From NCBI GenBank assembly GCA_024305405.1, contig JAKNDB010000103.1, positions 2,108,001 to 2,172,000 of the forward strand: 64,000 nucleotides of DNA, given 5' to 3'. The notes beneath the pieces are model-generated. The model worked only from the letters and a program-made list of their open reading frames with translations. It was not told where the DNA came from and ran no database searches. Positions 50,009 through 61,993 of the stretch are shown here, in pieces; positions within the stretch are counted from its first letter, which is position 1, and every line of letters starts with the position of its first letter. Source of the DNA: Dirofilaria immitis (Eukaryota; Nematoda; Chromadorea; Rhabditida; Onchocercidae). Position numbers and translations under genes: made by a program.

Positions 50009-52113
50009 ATGAATAATCGAATAGGTAGGTATAGCATTTTTGTTATTTTTAATGAGAAAAAGTTACAGATTTAATCATTTTCTTTTGATAATTAAACAGT
50101 TATTATTTATTTTGAGAAAATTAAAAATAGCATAAAAATATTTCTTTCTAAATTTGCATTATAAATACTAAATTAACTGTTTACCACTTGTAAAATATTT
50201 ATAAAATTTATCAAAGCGCATAGATAGAAAGAAAACAAATTTTCATTTCTTGTCAATTTCATTTTCAGAATTGATGAAATTGGCATATCCACTTTAACTA
50301 ATTAATTCCGCTTTAAAACTTTACTGCATTAAAAAAATAAAAAATGAACATTGAAGTTCTAGGCGTGACGTAATATGCATATCTAATTCATTATTAATAT
50401 CATAAACTTATAATACAGAAAATCTCTAGTTTTTTTATTTAAGCAGATTGGTTTATCGGCAGTGTTCTTGGTATATTACATTCATTTCTTGTAAATCATG
50501 TGTACAAAATTGTGCCGGAACCTTATATGGATGAAATTTTTCATACCGATCAAGCACGACGTTTTTGTGCATTAAATTTCACGTTAGTTTACGACTTTTA
50601 TTTGATAATTACTTGCTTTATTAGTAATGAGAGAGTATTATTCTATTCTAATGCTATAATTTTAAAAGATCTCTCAAAAGATATATAAAGATGTATAATT
50701 TTTATAGATAGATTATGCAAATAATGGAGAAATATTTCCTGAAAAAAGATAAGGATAGAAATAATAGAGTATATCTGTTCAATTTAAGTCTTTTAGTGAG
50801 GAAAACTTCAAGTTAACTTTTACAATGATTATAATTAATTGATTCCATAATAATTTATATATATTCGGATTAAAATGAATTTGGATGGATAACTATTTAT
50901 TCAACAGCTGTATAATTTCATTGAAATTGATTACAGTAATTCTTTTTATTTCTTATTCATTTAAAGAGATTTTTAACTCATATCATTACAATTCCAGATG
51001 GAACCCGAAAATTACAACGCCACCAGCTTTGTACTTACTTTCATTACCATTTTTTGTGGTTATGAAAGATATACGAATTCTGCTTTGATTCCATTTGCTT
51101 TTGTTGGTTGTATTAAGTTCCGACAACTTTTTCAGAAACCTGTATCCAAGTTAAATTCTCGATATCTGGAATTTATACTAAGTTCTCTAATTGTCCTATT
51201 GCTTCCTGTACTGTTTCATTCTTCACTTCTATATTATACGGATTTATTATCATTAACAACACTTCTATGGGCTGTTTCCTTCAACCATGTATACTATCCT
51301 CTTTTATTTTCGCTATTTCTATATGCACCCGACAAACAAATATCATTTGGGCAGCTGTTTATGGTTTAACTCATTTGTTTATTTTATTTAAAAAATTAAG
51401 CAAAGGCAACTTATCAATAGTGGTGCTTATTAGGAGCTTGCTACAGCTTTGGTCATTAATAGTGTTACCCGTTGGTTTTATTATCTTTTTCATATTGAAC
51501 GGCAATAGCATAGTGCTTGGTGACCGTTTAGCTCATAGACCAGTAGCCCATTTCATGCAACTTTGTTATTTTTGATTTTTCTGTGTTTCAGTTCAGCACC
51601 TTTATTGGTATTCTCTACCAGAACTTATCAATGTCCAAGTTATGTCATTCGTAAGCCTGTTAAATTATTGATTTTGTGCCTAATTTTTACTTGTTGTGTT
51701 TATTTTTCACATTAGAACATCCATATCTGCTGGCTGACAATCGTCACTTCACCTTTTATGTCTGGAGACGATGGTTTTTACGTCATCCGTATTGTAAATA
51801 TGTTACTATAGTCATTTATATCATAGCACTTCAGTTATTTCGCCAAATGATAGAGCATATTCCGAGGGTCCTTAGTTTACTGTATATTTTGGGAACAGCA
51901 GCAGTGTTAGTACCAGCATATCTGCTGGAACCAAGATATTTTATTGTACCTTACATCTTTTGGCGCCTTAGCTATCCAGAACGACGAATTTTAATACTTA
52001 TTATCGAATTAATCTATGAGCTCTTTATAAATGTTGTCGTTTTGTATATGTTCCTGTATAGGCCATTCGAATGGTCGCATGAACCAGGTATTAAACAGAG
52101 ATTCATGTGGTAG
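50009..52113 (+). CDS. ALG10: Dolichyl-P-Glc alpha-1,2-glucosyltransferase ALG10
   Basis: Adds the terminal glucose to the dolichol-linked N-glycan precursor in the ER lumen. Four exons: 50009-50024, 50447-50582, 50998-51650, 51716-52113; about 401 aa. Exon 1 encodes only MNNRI plus one base; its phase fits exon 2. Signatures: VPEPYMDEIFHTDQARRFC (acidic donor/metal motif), WNPKITTPPALYLLS, RQTNIIWAAVYG, NGNSIVLGDRLAH, YLLADNRHFTFYVWRRWF, and the family's C-terminal QRFMW. Many hydrophobic helices throughout. Exon 3 needs three extra bases: after the T run 51050-51055, near 51283-51292 between SFNH and ILSSFIF, and in the T run 51569-51573. With them the exon length agrees with both flanking intron phases. 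Convergent with sqv-5. Confidence 0.93.
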
Positions 52114-52976
52114 AATTGTATAAAAAAGTGATCTAAGAGAATTTTTTCACTTTCTTTATGTTTAGTGTTAATAAGGCGGCTCTTGAGAATCACAACATTA
52201 TTCGTTGTTGCCGTTATATTCGTTCATAAACAATAATTTATTTACGGTTTTGAATTTTTTATTAAATTTTTTAAGTGAATTGTTGGAATAGCTCGCAATA
52301 TATTGTCCAAGTATTATTTAATAATAATACAGACTTACAACAAGATATATATATTTTTTTAGCAAAAAATAGGTTGAAAATTGAAAAATTCATTGCAATT
52401 TTGTTCTTTAAAACTATTTGTAATGTAGTAATCTACAGATGATGTAAATACGAATGAACGTATTATCTATTTATCATTTAAGATCTATGTATGTTTCTCA
52501 ATTTAATTATATTATTTTAATATTTTTGTCATTGTCGTAAGTCTGGATTAGAACAAGATCCAGTAAATTATTATCATGCACAATAGTTATAATGGTATAC
52601 AACTTTGTGCATGTGCATTGCTTTTAAAAATTTGTTAACAAACAAAAACAACAACTGATATGATAGGCAGTTAAAAGTGAGCAGCAGTGATCAAAATAAA
52701 TTATAAAATTCAAAATAAGCTCAAGTTAGATCAATTGAAAGTGAGAATAAACAAAGTATTAGATTAGATGCGATATATTTGCTTTGCAGTAAATTAATTA
52801 TTAAATCATTTCATGTCATATATTCAGAGGTCAACTTAAAAAAAAAAAAGATTAATTGAAATGATTGATTTTTGAGTGCCATATTAAAAAATCAATTATT
52901 TTAATTGAATAATTTTGAACGAAAATATAAATTTCAGATTTACTTTTAATTATGATAACCTAAAGTTGAGCAAATG
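52114..52976. other. Convergent intergenic region ALG10-sqv-5
   Basis: 3' flanks of two convergent genes. A+T-rich, no gene seen. Confidence 0.6.
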
Positions 52977-54875
52977 TCAAGAATATACAGGAAATTGGTC
53001 AACTAGAGAATCTAGTGATGCTAAACTTGCCGCTTTTGAGCCGATACACATATTATATTGCTTTTCCGGAAGTGATTCAGCACAATGCATAGTATGGTAG
53101 ATGTGAACAAGACCTGGATCCGGTGCACGCATTATATGTAACGGTGAATGAACACATTTCTCGAAGAAATCTACATCTTCCATACCCCATCCCTAAACGA
53201 TACTTTATTTTGAATTTATCGCGCGAAGGAATATATTTGTTTGATATTAAGAATCTGATGTTGATGTTTTTCTAAAGTTTTTGGAAAAAGAAAAATTATC
53301 CAAATTTATGAGTAACAAACAAACTTATCTTTGATTTATATTTCGTTGTGTACTGAAAATAGTGCTATCTTACCTGTATATTCAAATTCATGCCTCCAAT
53401 GAGATCTAAATCAGATTTATAAATAGATACCAATCCAAATCCGAAATGTCGAAAATAACCCCTTTTTCGACCATAATGAAATGCATCGGAAAATAATCGA
53501 TCGCTATCCGACCATGTTTCCGGTGAATATTCACTAAATACTATCGGAAAATATACCTAAAAGATAAAATCTGCTTGGTTTTCCTAAATTATCGATCAGA
53601 AATTTCGACTCTTCATTATTTAAAAATAATAAATAAAAAACATACTAAACTAATTTACCTGAGCACCACGTACGGTATTGCGTATAACCCGATCAAGAGT
53701 ATCACAAGTAAAAAGAATATCAACATCAATAAAAAACATCAAGTCATCCGGTCCTAGAATATCAGCACCGCGGAAAGTGCAACACCACGACTGAATGGTT
53801 GCGAACCCATATTAATCACCTAGAAATTCAAAGAAATACAGTAACAAAAATATAAAATTAATTTTTTTGTCACTACTATAATCGATATAAATGTTTTTTT
53901 TTATTGGCCATATTTCCAAATTCGATTCATCATTTTAAAAAGGCCTAGTAATTTTTAAAATAATATCACACTTGTATCTATTTTAATACTATTATAATAT
54001 TAGATACATCAGTAGCTATTAAATATTAGATATATCAAATATTTCGAGCAAATTTTCAAAATGGATTTTTAGAAGATTTTCTAGCTAAAAAAGATGAAAT
54101 GTACGGATACAATTTTCAGATATTTTTAGGAAATGAACTATCAACTAGAAAAATGCTGCAACTGACTAATTTTAAATTTTAAACTGATAATGCCAAGAAG
54201 AATGATCGACCAACCGTAACATCAATTTCCAATTTAAGCTTATCAATCAATGCTGCAATTACTGCATCCATATCAGACATCGAATCATAAATTACCAGAA
54301 TAAGTGAAAATATTCGTCTGTTAACACATACAGTTCTCAGATTATTTGCAAACCTATAATATCTGATAATACATTATCATGCGATCAATGCTATCAATAA
54401 TTTACTGATCTTTAATTACATTCTTCAATTATCAGATGTTAAAATGATATAAAATATCCTTCTTTACTTATCCACTGAGATTAGAGAAAGATTTATAAAT
54501 TTTTCGAGACCAAAATAGGTTAAAAGTAATGAAGAAAATTTTTTAAAACGGCTTTATTCGTATTCTTGATGATGTCTTGCTAAATTATATAAAAGAAAAT
54601 CAACCTTTTAAATGAATCAACTCTTCCAACAAGTGGCAATATTAAATGAACATGAAACTTTTCCGACGGTAATTTCATCCGTTGCCAATCAAAACCTTTT
54701 GATTTATTTCCTTCCTTCCATAAACGAATATTTTTAGCGATACGTTGACGTAAAGTATCACGAAAAAAACTATCTGATATAATCTCCAATGATCCGAATG
54801 TTTGCTGAACATATGCATGACGACGAACAGAAAGTGTTGCTCTATTAAATATAATAATATATATATATATATAAT

Positions 54876-54920
<45 letters not shown>

Positions 54921-57900
54921 ATTTGTATCATCTATTATTTATTCATAGATCGAATAATATCGATCGATATTTTGACACTTTCAATCTTATAATATTAATT
55001 ATTTATAGAAAAAGATTAACTTATGAGGTGGTCGAATCTTTTTGAACCATAAAACCATATCAAGAACATAATCAACACCATGACGTGGTTCAACTCTCAT
55101 ATAACCATAATGAATGTTTTGAAATCGTAGTACACGACCACGTTCTCGAGCATTTGCATTAAATTCATCGAAAAGCTATAAATTATCATATTTAAAATAA
55201 TAAAAAGGATTGATATTCATACAAATTAACGAATGAGATAATTGCAATAGTACTAAGAGCGATAATGCTGATAATGATAATAAATATTGATAATAACTGA
55301 GACAAAGATGATAATGATAATGATAATATAATAACAGTAATAACCTGTATGATAATTTCATTTAGTGCCATTCGTATACTTAAATCAACTGTATGCCTCG
55401 GGCAGTTTACTTGTCCAGCACAAAATAAAATATTATCAGATGAAATAAAATCCCAATGGATGAGATCATGAGTTGAATTTGCAATATGACGTGTAAGTGA
55501 TGGTACTTTTGATTTAGCAATTCATTCCGTAATGTAACATGTCTAGAACGTAATTTAGCAAGTCGAAGGATACGATTGTGAACATGAATTCGACGCATTG
55601 TTGATGGTTGCTTGACTGGATGAAGCGTGATGGCATGACGTAACTCCGTTAAACTACCTTGATAAGCATTTGGTACCGTTTGATTATTATGAAATAATGT
55701 TTGCATTTCGTAATTCCATGTACACGTAACACCGACATGCTTTCGGATACATCTAAATAATAAAATGATATATTCTAAATACGATCTCAAGAAATCAATA
55801 TCTTATATTATTCATTATTCATGTTTTTGTATTATTCATGTTCTCGTATTATTCATGTTCTCGTATTATATATGTTCTCGTATTATTCATGTTCTCGCAT
55901 TATTCACGTTCACGTATTTATCTCGAATTTCCCGATTTACTTTTGCAATGAGAAAAAATAAAACTTTCTTAAAAATAAATTATGCTAAAATTATATTCAT
56001 TAAAATAACAAGAGTGAAATATTATTATTACTACATCGAACGGATTAATTTGATTGACTAATTGATAAACTTATTGATAATTTATGATCTTATCGATAAT
56101 TTACAGTATCATGCAAAACTATAAATAGTACCTTCCGAGTTCGACATCTTCATGCGTAGTGAACATTTCCATCAAGCAGGAACGCAAATGTGGAGCAACA
56201 AGACGTAAAGTCATTTGGGACATTACAATACCTGGTCCACCCATGCAATAATTATCATCTTGACCAAGAGCTAGTTGACCATATTCGGCTGTGTTACCCA
56301 GTCCAGCTTGGCCAATTAAATGAGCCTTATTCGAATCCAGAGATCTAATACATAAAAATATATAAATTCAGAAACATCACTTTGTACTTATTTGTGATTA
56401 TTCATTATATTTATTTTGATTGTTTGATTTTCAAAAACTCGATAAAGCTTGTGGCTTTTGTGAAATTCAAGATTTCGATCTCGTAATGAGCCTTAAAGCA
56501 GAGATCAAAGGTCATTAAGTTTAGTTACGAAAGAGTTATCGAAGTACTAACCTTAACAATGTTTCTAATTGTTCTCCTCTCACATACAAATCATCGTCTG
56601 CCCTCATAAACCAATCGAAATCGTCTAACTGAAATTTTTTCAGAAAATCAAAAAAGTCTTACGGATTTTGAAGGAAAATCTGAAGGGATATTTAGAATTT
56701 ATGAAATCATTGATTAACTATCTTGTGATATGTTGATAATGTTTGATCAATCTCTCAAACTTTTCAATTTTCCGATATATTGAATAAAGTTGATTTTATC
56801 TTAATCATATAATTCATGGTAATCGATAAAATATTGATGTTAACGGTCTTGATCCATTAAAAAAAATTAACACTGATTTCCTATCCCACTAATGAGTAGC
56901 TTTCGTTTTAACCTAATTAATCAATTATTTGATTAATTAATCATTTCAACGTAAATGTCATTGAATCTTCGGGAAAACTGAAAAATTGAAATACGGGAGA
57001 AAAGGGAATGAATTTTTAGTTGAACAAATTAAGATCAGTTTTTTTCTCTTCTTTTAAATATTTTCTTTTTAATTTGATAAAATTGTTTTTCTTTTGTTAT
57101 CAATCGCCGATCTATGAAATACTTTTTCTCATTTCAAAACAATTTCAATTTCAATTGTTTCTTTTTGATTATTTGCCTTCAATTTCTTCTAAGAAATTTT
57201 TTGAAAAAAAGTGAAATTTCTTCCTTGTGATTTTTTTTTGAAATGAAATCGAAGAAGTAATTTCGTTATGAAAAGAACCATTATGAAAAGGATTAATTTA
57301 ATAAATAATAATTAATCTATTCATTCATCTATCTATAACAGGCAATATTTAAAATTTGATAATACTGATTTTTGAACTTATCTGATTGATCTAATCAATT
57401 TATGTATAAACTAAAATCAAACTGTGATAAGGTTAAATTCACTATGTAATTCGCTATCTAAGCTTAATAAATTTATTTGTTTTTTTCTAATAATTTAAAT
57501 TAGCCAAATATTGAACAAAGATAAAATTAAAAACTAGCATGATGATCAGCCATCCATTTCAACATTACAAATGATTTCTTTTGCGGTGGATATTCATCAG
57601 TAACACCTTTCAAGCGTATCACTGGCATATCACTATGAATTGTTGCTGTTCCTTCGGCTACGAAAAATAGTAACTAAAATTTGAAAGAAAAAAATTCATA
57701 AACATTAAAAAAAGTTTTGCCAAGCTTTAACAATTTTTTTAAATTTAAGAAATTTTCGTCAAAATTATAAAAGATCAAACCTTTCCTGGAATATGTTGTG
57801 CCCAAGTTTTCCATACTTCATAAGCTCTTGTATCCACATATTTTGCTGCTGTCATCACACCAACAAGTAATAATTTAGGCTCTTTATTCTATAAATCATA

Positions 57901-58774
57901 TCTTTAATTATAAATTATTATAAACATATTTAACATAATTGATAGATACAACAGTATTAGCCAACTTAGGTTGAATATTGAAATGAAATACAACAGTATT
58001 AGCCAACTTGGGTTGAATATTGAAACGAAACAGTTATGTATATAAATATGTAATTTAGTTATGCAAATAAAATAAAGGAATTTTTAAAAGTGTATGCGAT
58101 ATTTGCAGATTGATATGCGATAAGCATATTTAAATTTCTGATTGAGTAAATTGTACTCGTTTTTTCTATTCCAAATTTTATATTATTAACTTTTCTGATA
58201 TAATTGTAAGAAATGATAAGTTTATTATTAAATGATATTTCCACTTACTCTTCACATATTTTAGTGAAGTATGGTTATAGTTAATAATGATGAATGATTG
58301 TTAGTCAAATTTCTCTCGAAATACTCGAGATATTTCATTTTCATTAATTATTTTTTAACGAAATGAATCGTTTCTTTTTTATTAAATAAATAATCCAAAG
58401 TAAAGGTAAAAGGATGAATATTGACTCAAAAAATTACTATTATTTTATTTAAAATAACTAAATTTAATTTAAAAGAATTCATTTCGAATAAACGATATTT
58501 TGAATATTCTCGAGAATCATCAAAAATAAAATTGAAAATGGTTAAGAATAAATTAAAAACGAATATTGTTTTGCTAGAAGAGTCATGAATTTTCAAATTT
58601 TGATATAATACATACTTGCATCAAAAGGTTGTTACAAATATCATGTGGTAAACGTCGTACACCTGTAAAGATCAACGTTGCAGATATACCAACAATCATA
58701 CCAAATAGCGTGGGAAAAATAGATCGCGTCATTCGTCGCAATCGTCCCTTTCCTTTACGCCATGTCAATGCCAT
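52977..58774 (-). CDS. sqv-5: Chondroitin synthase (CHSY1 orthologue)
   Basis: Golgi type II enzyme that polymerises chondroitin by alternately adding GlcA and GalNAc. Twelve exons: 58616-58774, 57781-57888, 57535-57673, 56552-56624, 56132-56344, 55345-55752, 55021-55175, 54605-54841, 54215-54353, 53659-53819, 53374-53556, 52977-53192; about 730 aa, close to C. elegans SQV-5. An N-terminal basic stretch and TM anchor ([19 protein letters not shown]) precede [22 protein letters not shown] carries the DDD of the beta-1,3-GlcA transferase domain, followed by [16 protein letters not shown] and [11 protein letters not shown]. The second, GalNAc transferase domain shows [10 protein letters not shown] (DVD), [10 protein letters not shown] and [10 protein letters not shown]. 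The C-terminus has [14 protein letters not shown]. Exons 6 and 10 each lack one base (T run 55513-55515; GG at 53772-53773). Confidence 0.95.
54853..54917 (-). repeat. (TA)n microsatellite in sqv-5 intron 7
   Basis: Two adjacent TA runs interrupted by AACAACA, close to the exon 8 acceptor. They create a spurious Ile-Tyr repeat frame. Confidence 0.85.
55808..55917. repeat. ~18-bp tandem array in sqv-5 intron 5
   Basis: About six units of TTCATGTTCTCGTATTAT with small variants (Tattatatatg, ctcgcattattcacg). It lies just upstream of exon 6 on the minus strand. Minisatellite-like; no coding meaning. Confidence 0.85.
57948..58031. repeat. 42-bp tandem duplication in sqv-5 intron 1
   Basis: Two adjacent copies (57948-57989 and 57990-58031) with three mismatches, both containing ACAACAGTATTAGCCAACTT. 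Confidence 0.85.
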
Positions 58775-58816
58775 TGCCGTAATCAGGAAAATAGCACACG
58801 TTGAATCTAATAAAAC

Positions 58817-58826
58817 CTAAAGTTTG
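58817..58826 (-). promoter_or_regulatory. Candidate trans-splice acceptor of sqv-5
   Basis: Minus-strand TCAAACTTTAG precedes the ATG at 58774 by 42 bases and is followed directly by open sequence in the same frame without another ATG. It could equally be the acceptor of a 5' UTR intron. Confidence 0.4.
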
Positions 58827-60139
58827 ATTTGATCTTGTAAATTATACTAAGAATTATGAGCTAAATGAAATTAGAAATATTAGAGAGCTAAAATTAGTCA
58901 ATTTTTAAAAATAATTAAAATTAAACTATAAATCAAATTATATCTATTTTGATTTAAATACTTGTAATTTAAAATAATTATTATACCTCTCTTCAATGAT
59001 AAAAATGCCTTTAATGATAGTAATCATATCATAAATTTTGCGTTCAACATTATTATTGATAAGTTTACTGTTAAAGAACACTTATAATCTATTACTAGAA
59101 TTTACTTATCGTATTGAATCAATAATTTATTTCTTACAAAACTGAATGATAAAAAATCTATTTCTTTTAAAAGAATAAAAATATTTTGAATTGGAAATTT
59201 CGTTTATGAAATGAAAGAATCTTTTAAATCAAAATATATTATTAATTGATGAATTGTATTTATTCTTATTTTTAAGTCATTAAATTTCTGATTATTCCAT
59301 TTCCATCTACGCCGATCTTTTCTATACAAAAAAAGAAATTCTTCAAAAAAAATTGAAGGAGTTTTCTAAATCTAATAATGTTTAGAAATCTAAGTTTTGG
59401 TAAAATAAGTTCTCCAAAAAAATTTTCTAAAATTTTTATAAATTTTAAATGAAATTTAAAAGTTAATTTAGAACTCATTTATGACATCAAATTAAAAAAG
59501 AGGCTTGTAATTTAAATAAAATTAAAAGAGCCTATTTATGAAAAAATTAGATAATTTGCAATTTGGAAGGATAAAAATGTATAGAATTTAAATATTAATA
59601 TTGAAATCAAAATAAAATTTAAAAGTTTACAATGAATTTATTATAAATTCAATTGAAATATGAAATCTAAAATTGAAATTCTATAACTCAAACGAATAAT
59701 TTGTGATTAAAAATAAATTAATTAATTTAGCTATGATTGCTTAAAATTGAAATAAGTAAATGTAAAATGCTAACCGATCATTCGGAGTGATAAGAGCAAA
59801 TTTTCATTCATTCATTCATTCATCAGTATTTTCCTCAAAATAGAATGATAATATCGTCTCTGAAATCATCATCATCATCATATCATCATTTTCGTCATTG
59901 CCATTAGCCAACCATTCGATTTGACTTATGCATTCAGATTTACCTGTAAACGTGTCACATTTCTCGAGAGAAACTTCAGCTCTGTAAACAACAAAACTAT
60001 TAATATATCATTCATCACATTCACCCATCAACGAATATCCTTCATGTATACTATACTACTAATCGTACATTTCTCAACTCATATATAGATCGATGATAGA
60101 TTGATATGTGCATATAAATAAATATATATATGTGCATGC

Positions 60140-60175
60140 ATTTATGATTGCATGTATATGCATGCAATCATAAAT
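60140..60175. repeat. Perfect 15-bp inverted repeat (hairpin)
   Basis: ATTTATGATTGCATG (60140-60154) and its exact complement CATGCAATCATAAAT (60161-60175) flank a six-base loop. A further TGCATGCA palindrome overlaps the left arm. A partial copy (GTAATCATAAATACAAGA) follows at about 60205. Confidence 0.85.
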
Positions 60176-61840
60176 ATAAGACGTCCAATTCTTATCATTA
60201 TCATGTAATCATAAATACAAGATATGCAATTGTTATTATTATCAATTTAGTTCTTCATTTACTTCATTTAATATCACCTTTCAACTGATCTTAATCTCTC
60301 ATAATATTTATTATGGTTTTCCTAAAAATTTGAATTGAACAATGAATATTATTTCGGCTGAAAAGTATGAATAGCAATATCAAAACTTTTAAAATAATTA
60401 CATATTTGAAGTAGTACCAATATTAGTAAGTTTCGAGAATAGAAGTCTCGAAATAATTATAATAAAATAAGATTAAAAATGCAAATGAAAGTTTATCAAT
60501 TGATGAATATTGTTTCATTTTAAACGCTTCTTATTTTTATCAATAAAATGATGATTGATTCGTTGTATAGTAAGACTTAAGCCAATTACACAGCTTAACA
60601 TACAGTTAGCCAAGATTATCGTACAATTACATACACGCAATTAGCCAAAGCTATTTCTTAATGAATGAACTCAGAACGGTAGAATTTAAATTAACTGGAA
60701 GAGATGATAACTGCAATCGATTTAGTGCTGATAATTACAAGCATTTTGAAAATTAAAGATGATGCTGACAAATATGCAAAATTTAATGATAGTTATATTA
60801 GATTTGGTACATCAGTGATAGATAAGATAATATTAGCTAACATGACTCGAGAATTTTTCTTTTTTATTTTTTTAAAGCATTTATTCTTTTAAAAATATTT
60901 CATTTTGACATTTATTTCAGAACATTTTTGAGAAAAACAATTTTAACGAAAAATCTTATATTTAAACAAAAGCATTGGATTGATAAAATACATATTTTAT
61001 CAAAAAATTCTGAGACATCACCTGTTTGCTAAAGAATTTCGAATTTGAAAAATTTTTTGTTTCAAAATTTATTTTAAAATATTAAACGAATAATAATTGA
61101 AAATATTAATAAAATAATATGTATATGTTATAAAAATCCTATTCATAATAATATATATATTAATATTATTATCAAAGAATTTAAATAATAAATTTTTCTT
61201 TTCTTTTTTTTGAAATTAAAATTAATTTAAAAATTTTCTTTATTTTAATAAGTAAAGCTATTTACTAAAATATAAGAATGAAAATTTTATTATTATAATT
61301 TAATAAATTTTAATTTTTATTTCTTATAGAATAAATAATCTAAATGTATTTAATAAAATATAATAAATTAACAAATAGTAAATTAAAAAAAAAAAACTAA
61401 AAATCAATTTAAATGTGAAATAAAAAGAAAAAAAAACAAAATTCGAGAATACGAAATTAGATATCAATTTACGTAAAGAATATTAGAAATGCTGTAATAA
61501 AAGCTGCTAAACTTATATAATTTAGAACATTAATTTTACACACACACAAAAAATATGCATTGAAAAGGACATCTGTTTCTATATTAATAATAAGTTTATG
61601 GTTTATAATGAAAATTGTATGCTTCCCAATGAATCTTTCTCTTAGATAAAAGCAAAAGAAAATGAGAAATTTTAAAAATGAATCATAAAAAATGGATAAG
61701 TTTAAAATGGAAGTTTATAAAATTGGAATGAAATGAGAGCCAATATAATTGGATAAAACGAATAACCAACTTCAACATTTGTTTCGTTTGAAATAATTGG
61801 TGCAAAAAGAGACGGAAGATAAGAAAGAGGCCGCGATTAG

Positions 61841-61993
61841 ATGTCGAGAAAATTGGCCCATCATCGGTTCGAGACTGTTACACCATCAATGCAGACATCG
61901 AGCCATCTTGCAATAGTAGCAACAGCAAACCATTTACACCACCACACCCATCCATATGACACTAATCAGTTTGTTTCAACTTTTCCAACTTAA
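61841..61993 (+). CDS. Small ORF in a G+C-richer patch, unassigned
   Basis: ATG at 61841, just after a CGCGATTAG acceptor-like sequence, opens 50 codons (MSRKLAHHRFETVTPSMQTS ..., His-rich middle HLHHHTHPYD) to a TAA. The patch 61830-61960 is clearly richer in G+C than its surroundings, which is what draws attention. It may be a first exon or 5' UTR of a gene lying outside the window, or a promoter. No family match known to me. Confidence 0.25.
   Translation: MSRKLAHHRFETVTPSMQTSSHLAIVATANHLHHHTHPYDTNQFVSTFPT

Noticed and set aside
54580..54921. ORF with Ile-Tyr repeats
   Set aside because: The repeat part is the intronic (TA)n tract; only 54605-54841 is coding.
55407..55790. 127-aa minus ORF as a separate protein
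   Set aside because: It is sqv-5 exon 6 plus intron and a tail read out of frame after the one-base loss at 55513-55515.
61850..61880. tRNA T-arm-like GGTTCGAGAC
   Set aside because: No acceptor stem, D-arm or anticodon arm can be folded around it.
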